From Rikenellaceae bacterium (GTDB lineage: Bacteria > Bacteroidota > Bacteroidia > Bacteroidales > Rikenellaceae), in contig JAJBVT010000076.1 in assembly GCA_020859685.1 (NCBI GenBank), forward strand, positions 1 through 37,531: a stretch of 37,531 bases of DNA, written 5' to 3'. The translations under genes and the position numbers were made by a program. This document shows, piece after piece, positions 1 to 10,087 of the stretch (position 1 is its first letter; each line of letters opens with the position of its first letter). The notes under the pieces were generated by a model that was given only the letters and a program-made list of their open reading frames with translations, searched no databases and had not been told where the DNA came from.

Positions 1-87
1 ATATACGACAGGGGTAGAAAATTAATTTTAGAAAACCTTCGCAAGTCTCGGAGAGTTCCAATGAGCCTGTGGATACTTTGCCCGGCC

Positions 88-861
88 TTACAACTTCCTG
101 CCTATATAAAAAACATACCCGTAATACTCATGGTACGTCTCGAATAACAGCTGTTCATTCAACTGCATCTCTATAAACCGTTCGGCCGATTTATTTCCCG
201 CATATTCCTTCAGGAAACTATCGTGTTCGGCTCTGTTCAGTTCGAAATAGTTCTCTCTCCAGCACTCTTCCGTAAGTACAAAATGCGCTACGGGCTGGTA
301 TCCTGAATCTTCCAGAATGCGGATTTGGTTGCCGATAGTGTCTATGCCCGGGTAATTGTCGTTTCAGAAACGCTCTATCTCTTCCGGACGCTCCGGAGTT
401 AACCATGCAGCCTCGGTAACGGCTACATAGCCACCCCTGCGCAGATACCGGTTCCAGAGGCGAAGGCCCTTCTCAAAACCTATATTGTAAATCGCGCCCT
501 CGGACCATATAACGTCCAGTTCTCCCTCTTCAAACGGCAGGTCGTCCATCGAACCGATAATTCCCCGCACCCTGTCGGATAGACCGGCAGCGGCGGCATT
601 TCGGTTGAGAACTTCGACGAACCCCGGAAACAGGTCTATCCCCGTAATATCGCCCGGTAGACAACGGGCCAGTGTAATGGTTTGTCCTCCCGTGCCGCAG
701 CCGAGGTCGGCAATTCTGGCCCGGGGGTCTAAAGGCCCCACAAAACCGGCGGCTCTCCGGGTAGCATCCGGACTGCCCGGTCCCTGCCGGTCGAGCCGTT
801 TAAAGAAATTGCAGATAAGTTCGAGGTCGAAACTGTGGATTGTATTATTATCGCAGTCCAT
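88..861 (-). pseudogene. SAM-dependent methyltransferase interrupted by an in-frame TGA
   Basis: The class I SAM-binding signature is clear: DLGCGTGG near residue 55, an acidic end of beta-2 (GIDLF), and an IWSEGAIYNIGF segment typical of small-molecule methyltransferases of gut Bacteroidales. Reading from ATG 861 the frame hits TGA at 364-366 (codon 166). The same frame then continues without interruption from NDNYPGIDTIGNQ to YVFYIGRKL and stops with TAA at 88-90, giving 257 codons. The expected residue at the stop is Trp (TGG) in a FWNDNYPG context, so one G-to-A change on the coding strand explains the break. I infer a recent nonsense mutation or a base-call error. If real, the product is a 165-aa fragment lacking the C-terminal third. 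The substrate is unknown. Confidence 0.8.
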
Positions 862-921
862 ATTTTATGGGTATAAGACGGTACGTCCCTCAAGGCGCCC
901 GTTGGATTTTTGATAAAATAT

Positions 922-1022
922 AGAAATAAACAGGCGAGAGGTTTCCCGCCTGCAATTTAAAGATTCCGGCTTATGACTTCACATGCCGTACTATACCGAC
1001 TCTGTTCGCGAATTAATCATCC
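922..1022 (-). ncRNA. Candidate structured leader or small RNA upstream of the methyltransferase
   Basis: A transcript starting just after the TATCTTTG box (1028-1035) would run through two possible hairpins. The first is a CGGC/GCCG pair flanking a 14-nt loop at about 964-985. The second is the CAGGCG/CGCCTG stem at 931-952, which ends in a T-rich run. No open reading frame is evident in the roughly 100 nt. I recognise no known riboswitch class, so this is a structural inference only. Confidence 0.35.
931..952 (-). terminator. Hairpin followed by T-rich tract, candidate attenuator or small-RNA terminator
   Basis: CAGGCG at 931-936 pairs with CGCCTG at 947-952. On the minus strand the stem is followed by TTTATTTC and more T-rich sequence. 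It lies about 70 nt upstream of the methyltransferase start and downstream of a TATCTTTG promoter box at 1028-1035, so it could end a short RNA or attenuate the methyltransferase transcript. Confidence 0.4.
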
Positions 1023-1027
1023 GGGGG

Positions 1028-1035
1028 CAAAGATA
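1028..1035 (-). promoter_or_regulatory. Bacteroidetes -7 promoter box TATCTTTG
   Basis: The minus strand reads TATCTTTG, an exact TAnnTTTG match. No TTTG lies at the usual -33 distance. It would drive the candidate RNA and the methyltransferase. Confidence 0.45.
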
Positions 1036-1073
1036 ATAATTTTTACCTGTTATTATAAGCCCGGTAAAACAGA

Positions 1074-1099
1074 AACCCCCTCCGCAATGGAAGGGGGTT
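1074..1099 (-). terminator. Rho-independent terminator of the 97-aa acidic protein gene
   Basis: AACCCCCT at 1074-1081 pairs with AGGGGGTT at 1092-1099, extended by CC/GG around a single bulged A and a 5-nt loop. On the minus strand the stem is followed by TCTGTTTT. It lies 20 nt past the stop of the gene at 1120. Confidence 0.7.
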
Positions 1100-1119
1100 A
1101 AACGGTCCGGGGAGCCATA

Positions 1120-1413
1120 TTATTTGGTCTCCGTATCGGTATCGTCGTAAAATTCGATTACAACAGTCTCCTCGTAAATTTCCACACCGTCGCTGCCGTT
1201 GGGACATAAACAGCCGTTGGCCTCCACACTTTCCTCGTCCTGCGGTTCGGTATCCGGCTGCCATCCCTTCTGTGGGTGAATAGAGTCGGTATCCATTTCA
1301 GAGAAGGCGGAGTCGTGGTAACTGGTATTGTCACGACGCTGGAATCGGTCGTTATTGGCCTCAGGTCCTTCCCGGTCGAGGTGGGTAAGGGGTTTAAAGA
1401 TAGTATCTTCCAT
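1120..1413 (-). CDS. Small acidic hypothetical protein (97 aa)
   Basis: This reading frame starts at ATG 1413 (MEDTIFKPL). A TTG nine bases further upstream is less likely. The protein is very rich in Asp and Glu (TEPQDEESVEA, EEETVVIEFYDDTDTETK-like tail), has one CLC motif near the middle, and shows no signal peptide or membrane segment. I do not recognise a family. The gene has its own terminator at 1074-1099 and stands alone between the methyltransferase and the 5-hydroxyisourate hydrolase. The strongly biased composition and the terminator argue for a real gene, but function cannot be inferred. It could be a small cytosolic accessory protein. Confidence 0.6.
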   Translation of the reverse strand: MEDTIFKPLTHLDREGPEANNDRFQRRDNTSYHDSAFSEMDTDSIHPQKGWQPDTEPQDEESVEANGCLCPNGSDGVEIYEETVVIEFYDDTDTETK

Positions 1414-1474
1414 AATTTTCAACTTTTGTTTACTCTATAAGAGCAAAAAACATTCCTAACCGCTCATCAGGGAT

Positions 1475-1894
1475 TCAACTCCCGCGGTAGACCGAATAGC
1501 CGTTCCCCGATATGGCGAGCGGAATATGATAGTCCGATTTATCCGTAACGGTGAATACCACCTCCACGAACGGGAACAGCGGTCGAACTCCTTTCGTATT
1601 GAAATAATCCGAGGTATCGAACCTGAATTTATATATTCCGGCATTTTCATTCCCGCGGGGAAGAAGGTCGCCCACCCTTCCCGATTCGTCCGTTTTGGTC
1701 TGATAGATATATTCCCAGTCGAGCGAGACCTCGTTGTAGCGGTAGAGGTGGACCGTTATCCCGGCCACCGGGCGGCCTTCGTTTATATCCAGCACATGGG
1801 TCGAGAGTTGGAAACCGCTTTGCGCCGCCGCCCTTCCCGCGCCGCAGACCGACAGTGCAAATACGGCAGTAATCGTAAATAATATCCTTTTCAT
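1475..1894 (-). CDS. uraH: Exported 5-hydroxyisourate hydrolase (transthyretin-like)
   Basis: The enzyme hydrolyses 5-hydroxyisourate, the product of urate oxidation, to OHCU on the way to allantoin. Family hallmarks are present: LSTHVLDINEGRP near residue 31 (catalytic His), PFVEVVF near 107, and the C-terminal YRGS tetrapeptide that defines HIUases against animal transthyretin. YHIPLAIS supplies the second conserved His. Length is 139 aa, against about 110-120 for the mature fold; the extra is a Sec signal peptide ending at AAAQS (about residue 25), so the enzyme should act in the periplasm. No uricase, OHCU decarboxylase or allantoinase is adjacent, so in this window it stands alone. The next gene upstream on the same strand is tyrosine phenol-lyase, but a terminator-like hairpin separates them. 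Confidence 0.88.
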   Translation of the reverse strand: MKRILFTITAVFALSVCGAGRAAAQSGFQLSTHVLDINEGRPVAGITVHLYRYNEVSLDWEYIYQTKTDESGRVGDLLPRGNENAGIYKFRFDTSDYFNTKGVRPLFPFVEVVFTVTDKSDYHIPLAISGNGYSVYRGS

Positions 1895-1968
1895 CCTTTC
1901 CGTTTACGCGAAACGGGGCAATAAGTATGCCCGGAAGGCTGCCGGGTGGCCGTCCGGCTGAAAAGAAA

Positions 1969-1996
1969 GGGGGAGTTACCTCGCGGCGACTCCCTC
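1969..1996 (-). terminator. Likely terminator of the tyrosine phenol-lyase gene
   Basis: GGGAGT at 1971-1976 pairs with ACTCCC at 1989-1994, extended by a G.T and a G-C pair. On the minus strand the stem is followed by TTTCTTTTC. It lies about 55 nt past the stop of the gene at 2052. Confidence 0.55.
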
Positions 1997-2051
1997 CCTG
2001 TCGGATAATTACTTTGGCAGGTAATTTCCGTCTATTATAACCCCTCGAATG

Positions 2052-3799
<1,748 letters not shown>

Positions 3800-5449
3800 T
3801 CAGAGAAGGTCCATTCCGCAGGCGTACTGAAGATTGACAGCGGCGAGGCGGGCCTCTTTCCGCGATTCGATAAATTGCTCGCGGGTCTCGTTGTAGGTAC
3901 GCTGGGCTATGAGCACCTCGAGGATATCGGTCTCCCCGGCCCGGTAACCGTACACGAACCCGTCGAGAACCCGCCGCGCCTCCTCCATAATGCCGGAGCG
4001 GTAGTGGTCGTAATTACGCAGGGCGGCGACATAGATGTAGTAGGCGGCGGCTATCTCGGCCTCTATCTCGGCCCGTACCCCTGATTCGGCCCGCATCTCC
4101 TGCCCGACGGCGAGCGTCGCCGCCCGCACTGCGCCTTTATTGGCGGATGAAAATTTCAACGGTATGGTTACACCCCCGGTGAGCATATGCTTTCTCGGAA
4201 GCAGACCTTTCCAGTCGCGTTCGTAGCCGAGAAAGACGTCCACGTCCGGCTTCCGGTCCGACCGGGCTATGGCCAGTTCCCGCCGGGCCATCTCTATACC
4301 GAGGTTGGCCAAAGCCGTCTCGGTGCGCATCTCCTGACCACGCTCGATAAGCAACGGCAGCGGCGCGGCGTTTATATCGGCCCGGATATCGCCGGTGGGG
4401 ACGAGCAGGGTGTCGGCCCGTACCCCGGCATAGAACCCGAGCACCACCAGCGATGCCATGTAATCCCCCTCCTGCCGGTACACTTCGCCGAGCAGGGTCC
4501 GGGCCTCGAGCGACGACTGGCGTGCGTCGTTCTCCGTAATCTCCCCGGCGAGGAACCGCAGGCTGTCCGACCTGCTCATTTCGAGCATATACTCGTACGA
4601 ACTGCGCCGCACTTCGAGCATCTCGGCCTCGGCCACGGCTTCGATATAGGCTTCGGCCGCGGCGAGCCGCAGTTCGGCGGCGTAGAGTTCCACCTCCTGG
4701 CGTTCCATTTCGGCGAACGTGCGGGCCTGCCGTATCCGGGCACCGCGCTTGCGGCCGAACTCTACGGTGTATCCCAGTTCCAGAGACCAGACCTCCTTAG
4801 AGCCTTCGAAGGTCAGTTCCGGGTCGTTTATAACTCTGGCCGCTTTCAGTTCGGCTTCGGCTATGGCGGTGCGGAAATACTCGGCGGCAAGGCCGTGGTT
4901 ACGGTTCATCACCATATCGAGATATCCGGCCGGGGTGACCGAAAGGGCTGGGCATTCGAATACGAACTCCGGGACGACCGCTCCGGTAAATTCGTTCCCG
5001 GCGGCGTAGGTCGTACCGTAGGTCGTGTCGGGCAGGAGATTTTCGCCGCCCGCGGCGTTCGCCGGAGCAGTCTCCGTTGCGTCCCTGCCGACAGATTGTA
5101 TCCGCTCGGTTATATCGGTATTGGCATCCGCCATAGCAGCCGCTTCCGCACTGTTTTTTCCGCTTCCCGGGGCTATCCGTCCACCCGCCGGATTTTCGAC
5201 TACCGATCGGTCTCCGGCCGCATGACCGGTTACAAGGGCCCCTTTTTCCGGTGCCGCCGCGAGGTAACGGGGTTCCGTTACGGCCGCCGGAGCCGGGGCG
5301 GCGGTGGCCACTGCCGTTGACCCGGCGGTAGTTTTGGGCGCCGTTGTACCTCCGGCCTGATGTGCGGCCACCGCGGCCGGATGGCCACCCCCCATAAAGA
5401 CTACGGCAACGGCCACATAATATAAGATTTTATTCCAGTTCGGTTTCAT
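3800..5449 (-). CDS. TolC/CzcC-family outer membrane efflux channel with a long N-terminal extension
   Basis: This is the outer membrane channel of the metal efflux system. From about residue 175 the protein shows two tandem TolC-type helical repeats: YLDMVMNRNHGLAAEYFRTA, long Ala/Glu-rich helices such as YAAELRLAAAEAYIEA, then a second copy ending in TDILEVLIAQRTYNETREQ. A hydrophobic signal segment occupies about residues 9-30. Between them lie about 130 residues rich in Ala, Thr, Gly and Pro with no predicted fold, so the total is 549 aa against about 400-450 for the family. Its start overlaps the end of the RND gene by 20 nt, indicating translational coupling in the order adaptor, pump, channel. 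A GC-rich hairpin follows at 3737-3764. Confidence 0.88.
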   Translation of the reverse strand: MKPNWNKILYYVAVAVVFMGGGHPAAVAAHQAGGTTAPKTTAGSTAVATAAPAPAAVTEPRYLAAAPEKGALVTGHAAGDRSVVENPAGGRIAPGSGKNSAEAAAMADANTDITERIQSVGRDATETAPANAAGGENLLPDTTYGTTYAAGNEFTGAVVPEFVFECPALSVTPAGYLDMVMNRNHGLAAEYFRTAIAEAELKAARVINDPELTFEGSKEVWSLELGYTVEFGRKRGARIRQARTFAEMERQEVELYAAELRLAAAEAYIEAVAEAEMLEVRRSSYEYMLEMSRSDSLRFLAGEITENDARQSSLEARTLLGEVYRQEGDYMASLVVLGFYAGVRADTLLVPTGDIRADINAAPLPLLIERGQEMRTETALANLGIEMARRELAIARSDRKPDVDVFLGYERDWKGLLPRKHMLTGGVTIPLKFSSANKGAVRAATLAVGQEMRAESGVRAEIEAEIAAAYYIYVAALRNYDHYRSGIMEEARRVLDGFVYGYRAGETDILEVLIAQRTYNETREQFIESRKEARLAAVNLQYACGMDLL

Positions 5450-8400
5450 CGTTTTCCGTGTTTTCGAATTTACGTTCGGTCAGGTAATAAAGAGCGGGCA
5501 GGGCAAATAGCGTAATCAGGGTCGAGAATGCCAGCCCGTAGACGATAACGGTCGCCAGCGGTCGCTGTACGTCCGAGCCGATACTGAAAGCCAGCGATGC
5601 GGGGAGCAGGCCGAGGATGGTGGTCACGGCCGTCATCATAACGGGGCGGAACCTGTGGCGGGAGCCGTGGCGCACGGCCTCCAAAAGGGGCATCCCGCCT
5701 TTGCGCAGGGCATTGAAGTGCGATATCATTATCACCCCGTTCTGTATCGATAGCCCGAACATGGCGATGAATCCTACGGCTGACGATACGTTGAGGGTCA
5801 TCCCCCTCACGTTGAGCGCGGCCATCCCGCCCAGCAGGGCCAGCGGCACGATGGAGAGGGCCAGCCCCGCCTGCCGGAACCGACCGAACGCCCCGTACAG
5901 CAGTACGAACATCACCAGCAGGGCCAGCGGAATTACCATCGAGAGGCGGCGGTAAGCCCGGTTCTGGTTCTCGAACTGGCCGCCCCAACTGACCTCGTAC
6001 AGGTCGTGGTCGTAAGCCACCTCGCGTTCGATGGTCTTCTGTGCCTCCGCGAGGAACGACGAGAGGTCGCGCCCCCGCAGGTTTAGTTTCACGGTGAGGT
6101 GGCGGCGGTTCATTTCGCGCGTTATGGTGCTTTCGCCCGTGGCGAGCCTTATGTCGGCCACCTGCGATAGGGGAATGCGTGCCCCGGTCTGGGAGGTAAG
6201 CATCAGTCCGGCTATCTTCTCGGGGGTGTCGCGGGCATCCTCGCGGTATTTGCAGGTGATGTCGTACACCCGGTCGCCCTGATAGATTTGTGACACGGCC
6301 TTCCCGCCGATGGCGATTTCGATAAGGTCGCCCACGTCGGAGAAATTGAGCCCGTAACGGGCAACCGCGTCACGGTCTATATGTATCTGAAGCTGCGGCA
6401 GGGGCGGTTCCTGATCGATATCCACGTCCACGGCACCGCGCACGGTGCGCAGGGTGGAGGCTATATCCCCGGCTATACGGCGGGTCTCGTCGAAATCGTT
6501 CCCGTACACCTTTACAACCAGTTCGCTGTGCGCTCCGGCTATCTTGTCCATTACGCCGTCTATCATAGGCTGGGTGAACCCTACCGTGAAACCGGGCAGG
6601 GTGGCGTACTCGGCCGCCAGTTCCCCGATAAGGTGCTCCTTGCGCTTGCCGCGGGGCCACTCCTTGTAGGGTTTGATGCCGATCGACACCTCGAAGTGCG
6701 ACGGGGTGAAGGGGTCGGTGCCGTCGTCGTTGCGGCCTGCCTGTACGGCGATGTAGGTTACTTCGGGGTATCTCATTGTCCGTGCGCGCAGGGTGTCGGA
6801 GAGTTCGCGCGACTTCTCCACCGAAATTCCGGGCGGCAGGGTTACCTGAAGCCATATCGATCCCTCGTCGAGCGTGGGCAGGAAGTCCTTCCCGACCGTG
6901 GCGGTAAGTACCAGTCCGAGCGCCAGCACACCTGCGGCAAAGGGCAGGATTACCCGGGGACGGTCCAGAATCCGGTCGGTAGCCCGGCCGTACCGCTCTT
7001 TGAGCGTCTCGAGCCACTTCTTGGGCTTCACCTCCATCGGTTTGCGGTAGATGGCATATCCCAACCCCGGGATAAGGAACACCGCCACCAGCAGGGCGCC
7101 TATCATGGCGTAGCCGAAGGTGAAGGCCATCGGGGCGAACAGCTTGCGCTCGACGCGCTCGAAGGCGAACAGGGGCAGGTAGGCCGTGATAATGATTACG
7201 GTCGAGAAGACGATGGGCCGCGCCAGTTCGCTTACTCGCTTGGCGATACTCCGCTCTGACAGGGAGTCGGACGGGTGGTCTTCCCGCTTTTTGAGGATGC
7301 TCTCCATCATTACGATAGCCCCGTCGACGATTATGCCGAAGTCGATGGCCCCGAGCGACAGAAGGTTGGCCGGTATGTCGGTCAGCTTCATCAGGATAAA
7401 GGCGAAGAGCAGCGATATGGGGATAGTCACCGCCACCAGCAGCGCCCCGCGCCAGTTGCCCAGAAAAACTATCAGCACCACTATCACCAGCGCCATACCC
7501 GACAGCAGGGTGTGGGACACGGTGCGCAGTGTGGTTTCGACCAGTTCGGTGCGGTCGAGGAAGGGGTGGATTCGCACCCCTTCGGGAAGGGTGCGGTCGT
7601 TGAGTTCGTCCACCGCGGCGTGGATTCCTTCGAGCACCATGGAGGGATTCTCGTGTTTGAGCAGCAGAACGATGCCCTGTATGGTCTCCGTATAGTTGCG
7701 CAGGCGGTCGGTGTAACCCATTACGCCCTTGCGTTCGAGGTTGCCGTACTTGAGGCCACCGAGGTCGCCCAGAAATACGGGTACGCCCTCGTTACTGCTG
7801 ACTACGATTTTACCCAGGTCCTCCAGTCCGCTTAACAGCCCTATGCCGCGCACCACATAGCCGAGGTCGCCGCGGTTCAGTACGCTGCCGCCCACGTTGT
7901 AGTTATTCTCCTCGATGGCCTCGATTACCTCCCGCAAAGACACGTCGTACTGTTCCAGCTTTCGGGGGTCGAGTTCCACCTGGTACTGGGTGGTGATACC
8001 CCCGAAGTTGCTCACCTCGGCCACGCCCGGTACCTGAGTCAGCCACGGGATAATAACCCAGTTCTGAAGGTCGGTCAGTTCGCGGAGCGAATGGCGGTCG
8101 CTCTCTATTATGTAGCGGAATATCTCCCCGGTTGGGGAGGTGAGGGGGTCGAGCTCCGCCACGGCGTCGTAGGGCAGGTCCACCTCGTTCAGCCGCTCCT
8201 GCACCCGCTGACGCGACCAGTAGTCCTCCACGCCGTCGCGGAACACGATGGTTATTATCGACAGCCCGAAGGTGCTCTTGCTCCGCATGACATGCATTCC
8301 CGGCACACCGTTCAGCGCCCTTTCGAGCGGGATGGTTATCTGCTGTTCCACCTCTTCGGCCGCCAGTCCGGGCACCTGCGTTACCACCTGCGAGGTCACG

Positions 8401-8516
8401 TCCGCTATATCGGGGTAAGCCTCTATGGTGAGCCGGGTCCACGAATAGTAGCCGAACAGGCATATCAGCACGAACAGCGAAGCTATTACCCAGCGTTTCC
8501 GTATTATCGTAAGCAT
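5430..8516 (-). CDS. czcA: CzcA/CusA-family heavy-metal RND efflux pump
   Basis: This is an inner-membrane proton-driven transporter that exports metal ions across the envelope. The 1028-aa length, an N-terminal membrane helix with the IEAYPDIADVTSQVVTQ segment, and a second half ending in SHFNALRKGGMPLLEA are typical of HME-RND proteins. The TM4 motif DFGIIVDGAIVMMES at 392-406 matches the Zn/Co/Cd/Ni class (CzcA-like). The Cu/Ag class normally has AIGAMVDAAVVM there, so divalent cations are the inferred substrates. GQFENQNRAYRRL near 865 is a conserved periplasmic-to-TM element. It starts 157 nt after the adaptor gene and overlaps the channel gene by 20 nt. Confidence 0.93.
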   Translation of the reverse strand: MLTIIRKRWVIASLFVLICLFGYYSWTRLTIEAYPDIADVTSQVVTQVPGLAAEEVEQQITIPLERALNGVPGMHVMRSKSTFGLSIITIVFRDGVEDYWSRQRVQERLNEVDLPYDAVAELDPLTSPTGEIFRYIIESDRHSLRELTDLQNWVIIPWLTQVPGVAEVSNFGGITTQYQVELDPRKLEQYDVSLREVIEAIEENNYNVGGSVLNRGDLGYVVRGIGLLSGLEDLGKIVVSSNEGVPVFLGDLGGLKYGNLERKGVMGYTDRLRNYTETIQGIVLLLKHENPSMVLEGIHAAVDELNDRTLPEGVRIHPFLDRTELVETTLRTVSHTLLSGMALVIVVLIVFLGNWRGALLVAVTIPISLLFAFILMKLTDIPANLLSLGAIDFGIIVDGAIVMMESILKKREDHPSDSLSERSIAKRVSELARPIVFSTVIIITAYLPLFAFERVERKLFAPMAFTFGYAMIGALLVAVFLIPGLGYAIYRKPMEVKPKKWLETLKERYGRATDRILDRPRVILPFAAGVLALGLVLTATVGKDFLPTLDEGSIWLQVTLPPGISVEKSRELSDTLRARTMRYPEVTYIAVQAGRNDDGTDPFTPSHFEVSIGIKPYKEWPRGKRKEHLIGELAAEYATLPGFTVGFTQPMIDGVMDKIAGAHSELVVKVYGNDFDETRRIAGDIASTLRTVRGAVDVDIDQEPPLPQLQIHIDRDAVARYGLNFSDVGDLIEIAIGGKAVSQIYQGDRVYDITCKYREDARDTPEKIAGLMLTSQTGARIPLSQVADIRLATGESTITREMNRRHLTVKLNLRGRDLSSFLAEAQKTIEREVAYDHDLYEVSWGGQFENQNRAYRRLSMVIPLALLVMFVLLYGAFGRFRQAGLALSIVPLALLGGMAALNVRGMTLNVSSAVGFIAMFGLSIQNGVIMISHFNALRKGGMPLLEAVRHGSRHRFRPVMMTAVTTILGLLPASLAFSIGSDVQRPLATVIVYGLAFSTLITLFALPALYYLTERKFENTENDETELE

Positions 8517-8673
8517 ATTGTCTCCTGTGTTTTAAGTTCGGGAAAAATAACCCTGTCGGCGGCCGGTTTCGAACGGGATAAGCCACCCTGTCGCACAGCT
8601 TCCGGGGAGATGGTTATCCGGGAGAGCACGCTGACGGGACGACGGTCCGGCCCACCGGCAGGGTTCGTATCGG

Positions 8674-9777
8674 TCAGTTGATAAAATAGCCTCCTTCGCT
8701 GATTACCTCCGCCTGCCCGTGTTCCCACCGGCGGACGTACGCAAGGCCGTTGTCGCTGAAATCCACCTCTATGAGGGTCTTACGGTAGGTATCGTCTGCG
8801 GTCTTTATAAATATGTATTCGTTTTCCGGTCCCTGGAGAACGGCCTTCTGGGGCAGTACTTTGTATGGTTCGGGAGAGGGCAGGAAGGTGATGGTGGCGT
8901 ACATGCCGAGTTTCAGCTTCTCGCTGCTGTTGTCGCAGACGGACAGAACCCGTATGGAGCGGGTCTCCTCGTCGACCGCCTCGTCGATATGAAACACCGT
9001 ACCGTATAGCACCTCGTCCGGGAACGCCGTCACGCGCACCGTTATACTGTCGCCTTCCGATATATGGCGGATATCCTTCTCCTTGACCTGCGCCGATATC
9101 CACACTTTGCGCAGGTCCGCCACCACGGCCACCGGTTCGGCGTCCTCGCCCAGATATAGCCCGGTCACGATATTGTTCTCGATTACCGACCCGCTTAAAG
9201 GGGAACGGATTACCAGCGGCTCGCCGAGCACCACGTTGTCCGGGTCCGCATTGTAGATACGAAGGGCGGCAGTGGCGTTTTCGAACTCCTTCTCGGCGAT
9301 ATGCAGGGTGTTGAGCGCCTCCTCATAATCCTTCTGCGAACCTACGCCGTTACGCAACAGGTCCTCCTTGCGCCGAAGGTCGAGGCGGGCGTACTCCGTG
9401 TCGGACTGCGCCTGAAGGAACTCCTTCTGCACGGCGGTAAAGTCCGGGGATATTATCTCGAACAGAGGGGCATTCATACCCACCCGCTGGCCGTGGCTGA
9501 TGTGCGACCGTACCACACGTCCCGGGAACGGCGGGGCGATATAGGCATATTGGGTCGGGATTGGCTGAACGGTCCCGGCGGTCTCCACGGGCCGTGAGAT
9601 AAGAGCCGAACGTACCGTCTCGGTCCGGATTACGGACTGCATTACCCCGGCCGGGTCTATAATCAACGTATCGGCCACCAGTGTGTAACCGTGGCTGTGT
9701 TCCTCGGCCTGCGCCTGACGGCAGGCTGTGCCTACCGCCAGCATCAAGGCCGGTAAAATGAGTGTCGAATAACGCAT
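8674..9777 (-). CDS. RND periplasmic adaptor (CzcB/CusB family)
   Basis: This is the membrane-fusion protein joining the RND pump to its outer membrane channel. The 367-aa sequence has an N-terminal export signal ending near AVGTACRQAQA; the cysteine suggests a lipoprotein although the lipobox is imperfect. Next come a biotinyl-lipoyl half-motif (YAYIAPPFPGRVVRSHISHGQRV), an alpha-hairpin of about 105-175 with DTEYARLDLRRKEDLL, a second lipoyl half (IRSPLSGSVIENNIVTG), and a beta-barrel domain with VKEKDIRHISEGD. A His-rich EEHSHG lies just after the signal. It is the first gene of the efflux operon. The upstream region carries a 14-bp palindrome and a hexanucleotide repeat. Confidence 0.9.
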   Translation of the reverse strand: MRYSTLILPALMLAVGTACRQAQAEEHSHGYTLVADTLIIDPAGVMQSVIRTETVRSALISRPVETAGTVQPIPTQYAYIAPPFPGRVVRSHISHGQRVGMNAPLFEIISPDFTAVQKEFLQAQSDTEYARLDLRRKEDLLRNGVGSQKDYEEALNTLHIAEKEFENATAALRIYNADPDNVVLGEPLVIRSPLSGSVIENNIVTGLYLGEDAEPVAVVADLRKVWISAQVKEKDIRHISEGDSITVRVTAFPDEVLYGTVFHIDEAVDEETRSIRVLSVCDNSSEKLKLGMYATITFLPSPEPYKVLPQKAVLQGPENEYIFIKTADDTYRKTLIEVDFSDNGLAYVRRWEHGQAEVISEGGYFIN

Positions 9778-9812
9778 AACTATTTTCTTTTAAGTCGTTT
9801 TATAGCTTTTAA

Positions 9813-9826
9813 GGCAGGCGCCTGCC
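9813..9826. promoter_or_regulatory. Perfect 14-bp palindrome upstream of the efflux operon
   Basis: GGCAGGCGCCTGCC is a perfect palindrome about 36 bp upstream of the adaptor start. Two direct copies of CTTAAAAG (minus strand) lie between it and the gene. This is a plausible operator for a dimeric regulator, but no regulator gene is adjacent. Confidence 0.4.
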
Positions 9827-9970
9827 GTACCCGGTGCTTGCTGCACCCTGGGCCTGCTGTATCCGGAGTTTGCCGCACCCTGTGTTTACAGTACCCGTGG
9901 TGGGCCATACCCGGTAGTCGGGACTACGGCGGCGGGGTAGGGAACCGGTGGGTATTAGTACATATATCTC

Positions 9971-10030
9971 TACCCGTGCCTGTACCCGTGCCTGTACCTG
10001 TGCCTGTGCATGTACCTGTACCTGTGTGCG
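9971..10030. repeat. Degenerate hexanucleotide tandem repeat (GTRCCY)n
   Basis: About nine consecutive units of six bases alternate between GTGCCT, GTACCC, GTACCT and GTGCAT. Unit lengths are exact but units differ at one or two bases, so the tract is older than a pure microsatellite. It sits about 200 bp upstream of the efflux operon and 60 bp past the end of mgtA. Confidence 0.8.
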
Positions 10031-10087
10031 TGGGGTGTATATCCCTGTTGTTCCTTATATTCCGCCAGTTGCCGGAAGTTGCCCGTA

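Larger units (their letters stand above)
9778..10087. other. Repetitive non-coding gap between mgtA and the efflux operon
   Basis: This 310-bp gap contains the palindrome at 9813-9826, an inverted repeat GTAGTC-GG-GACTAC at 9914-9927, and the hexanucleotide tract at 9971-10030. No gene was found. Short reading frames here consist of the repeat (Thr-Gly and Val-Pro runs) and are not called. Confidence 0.6.
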
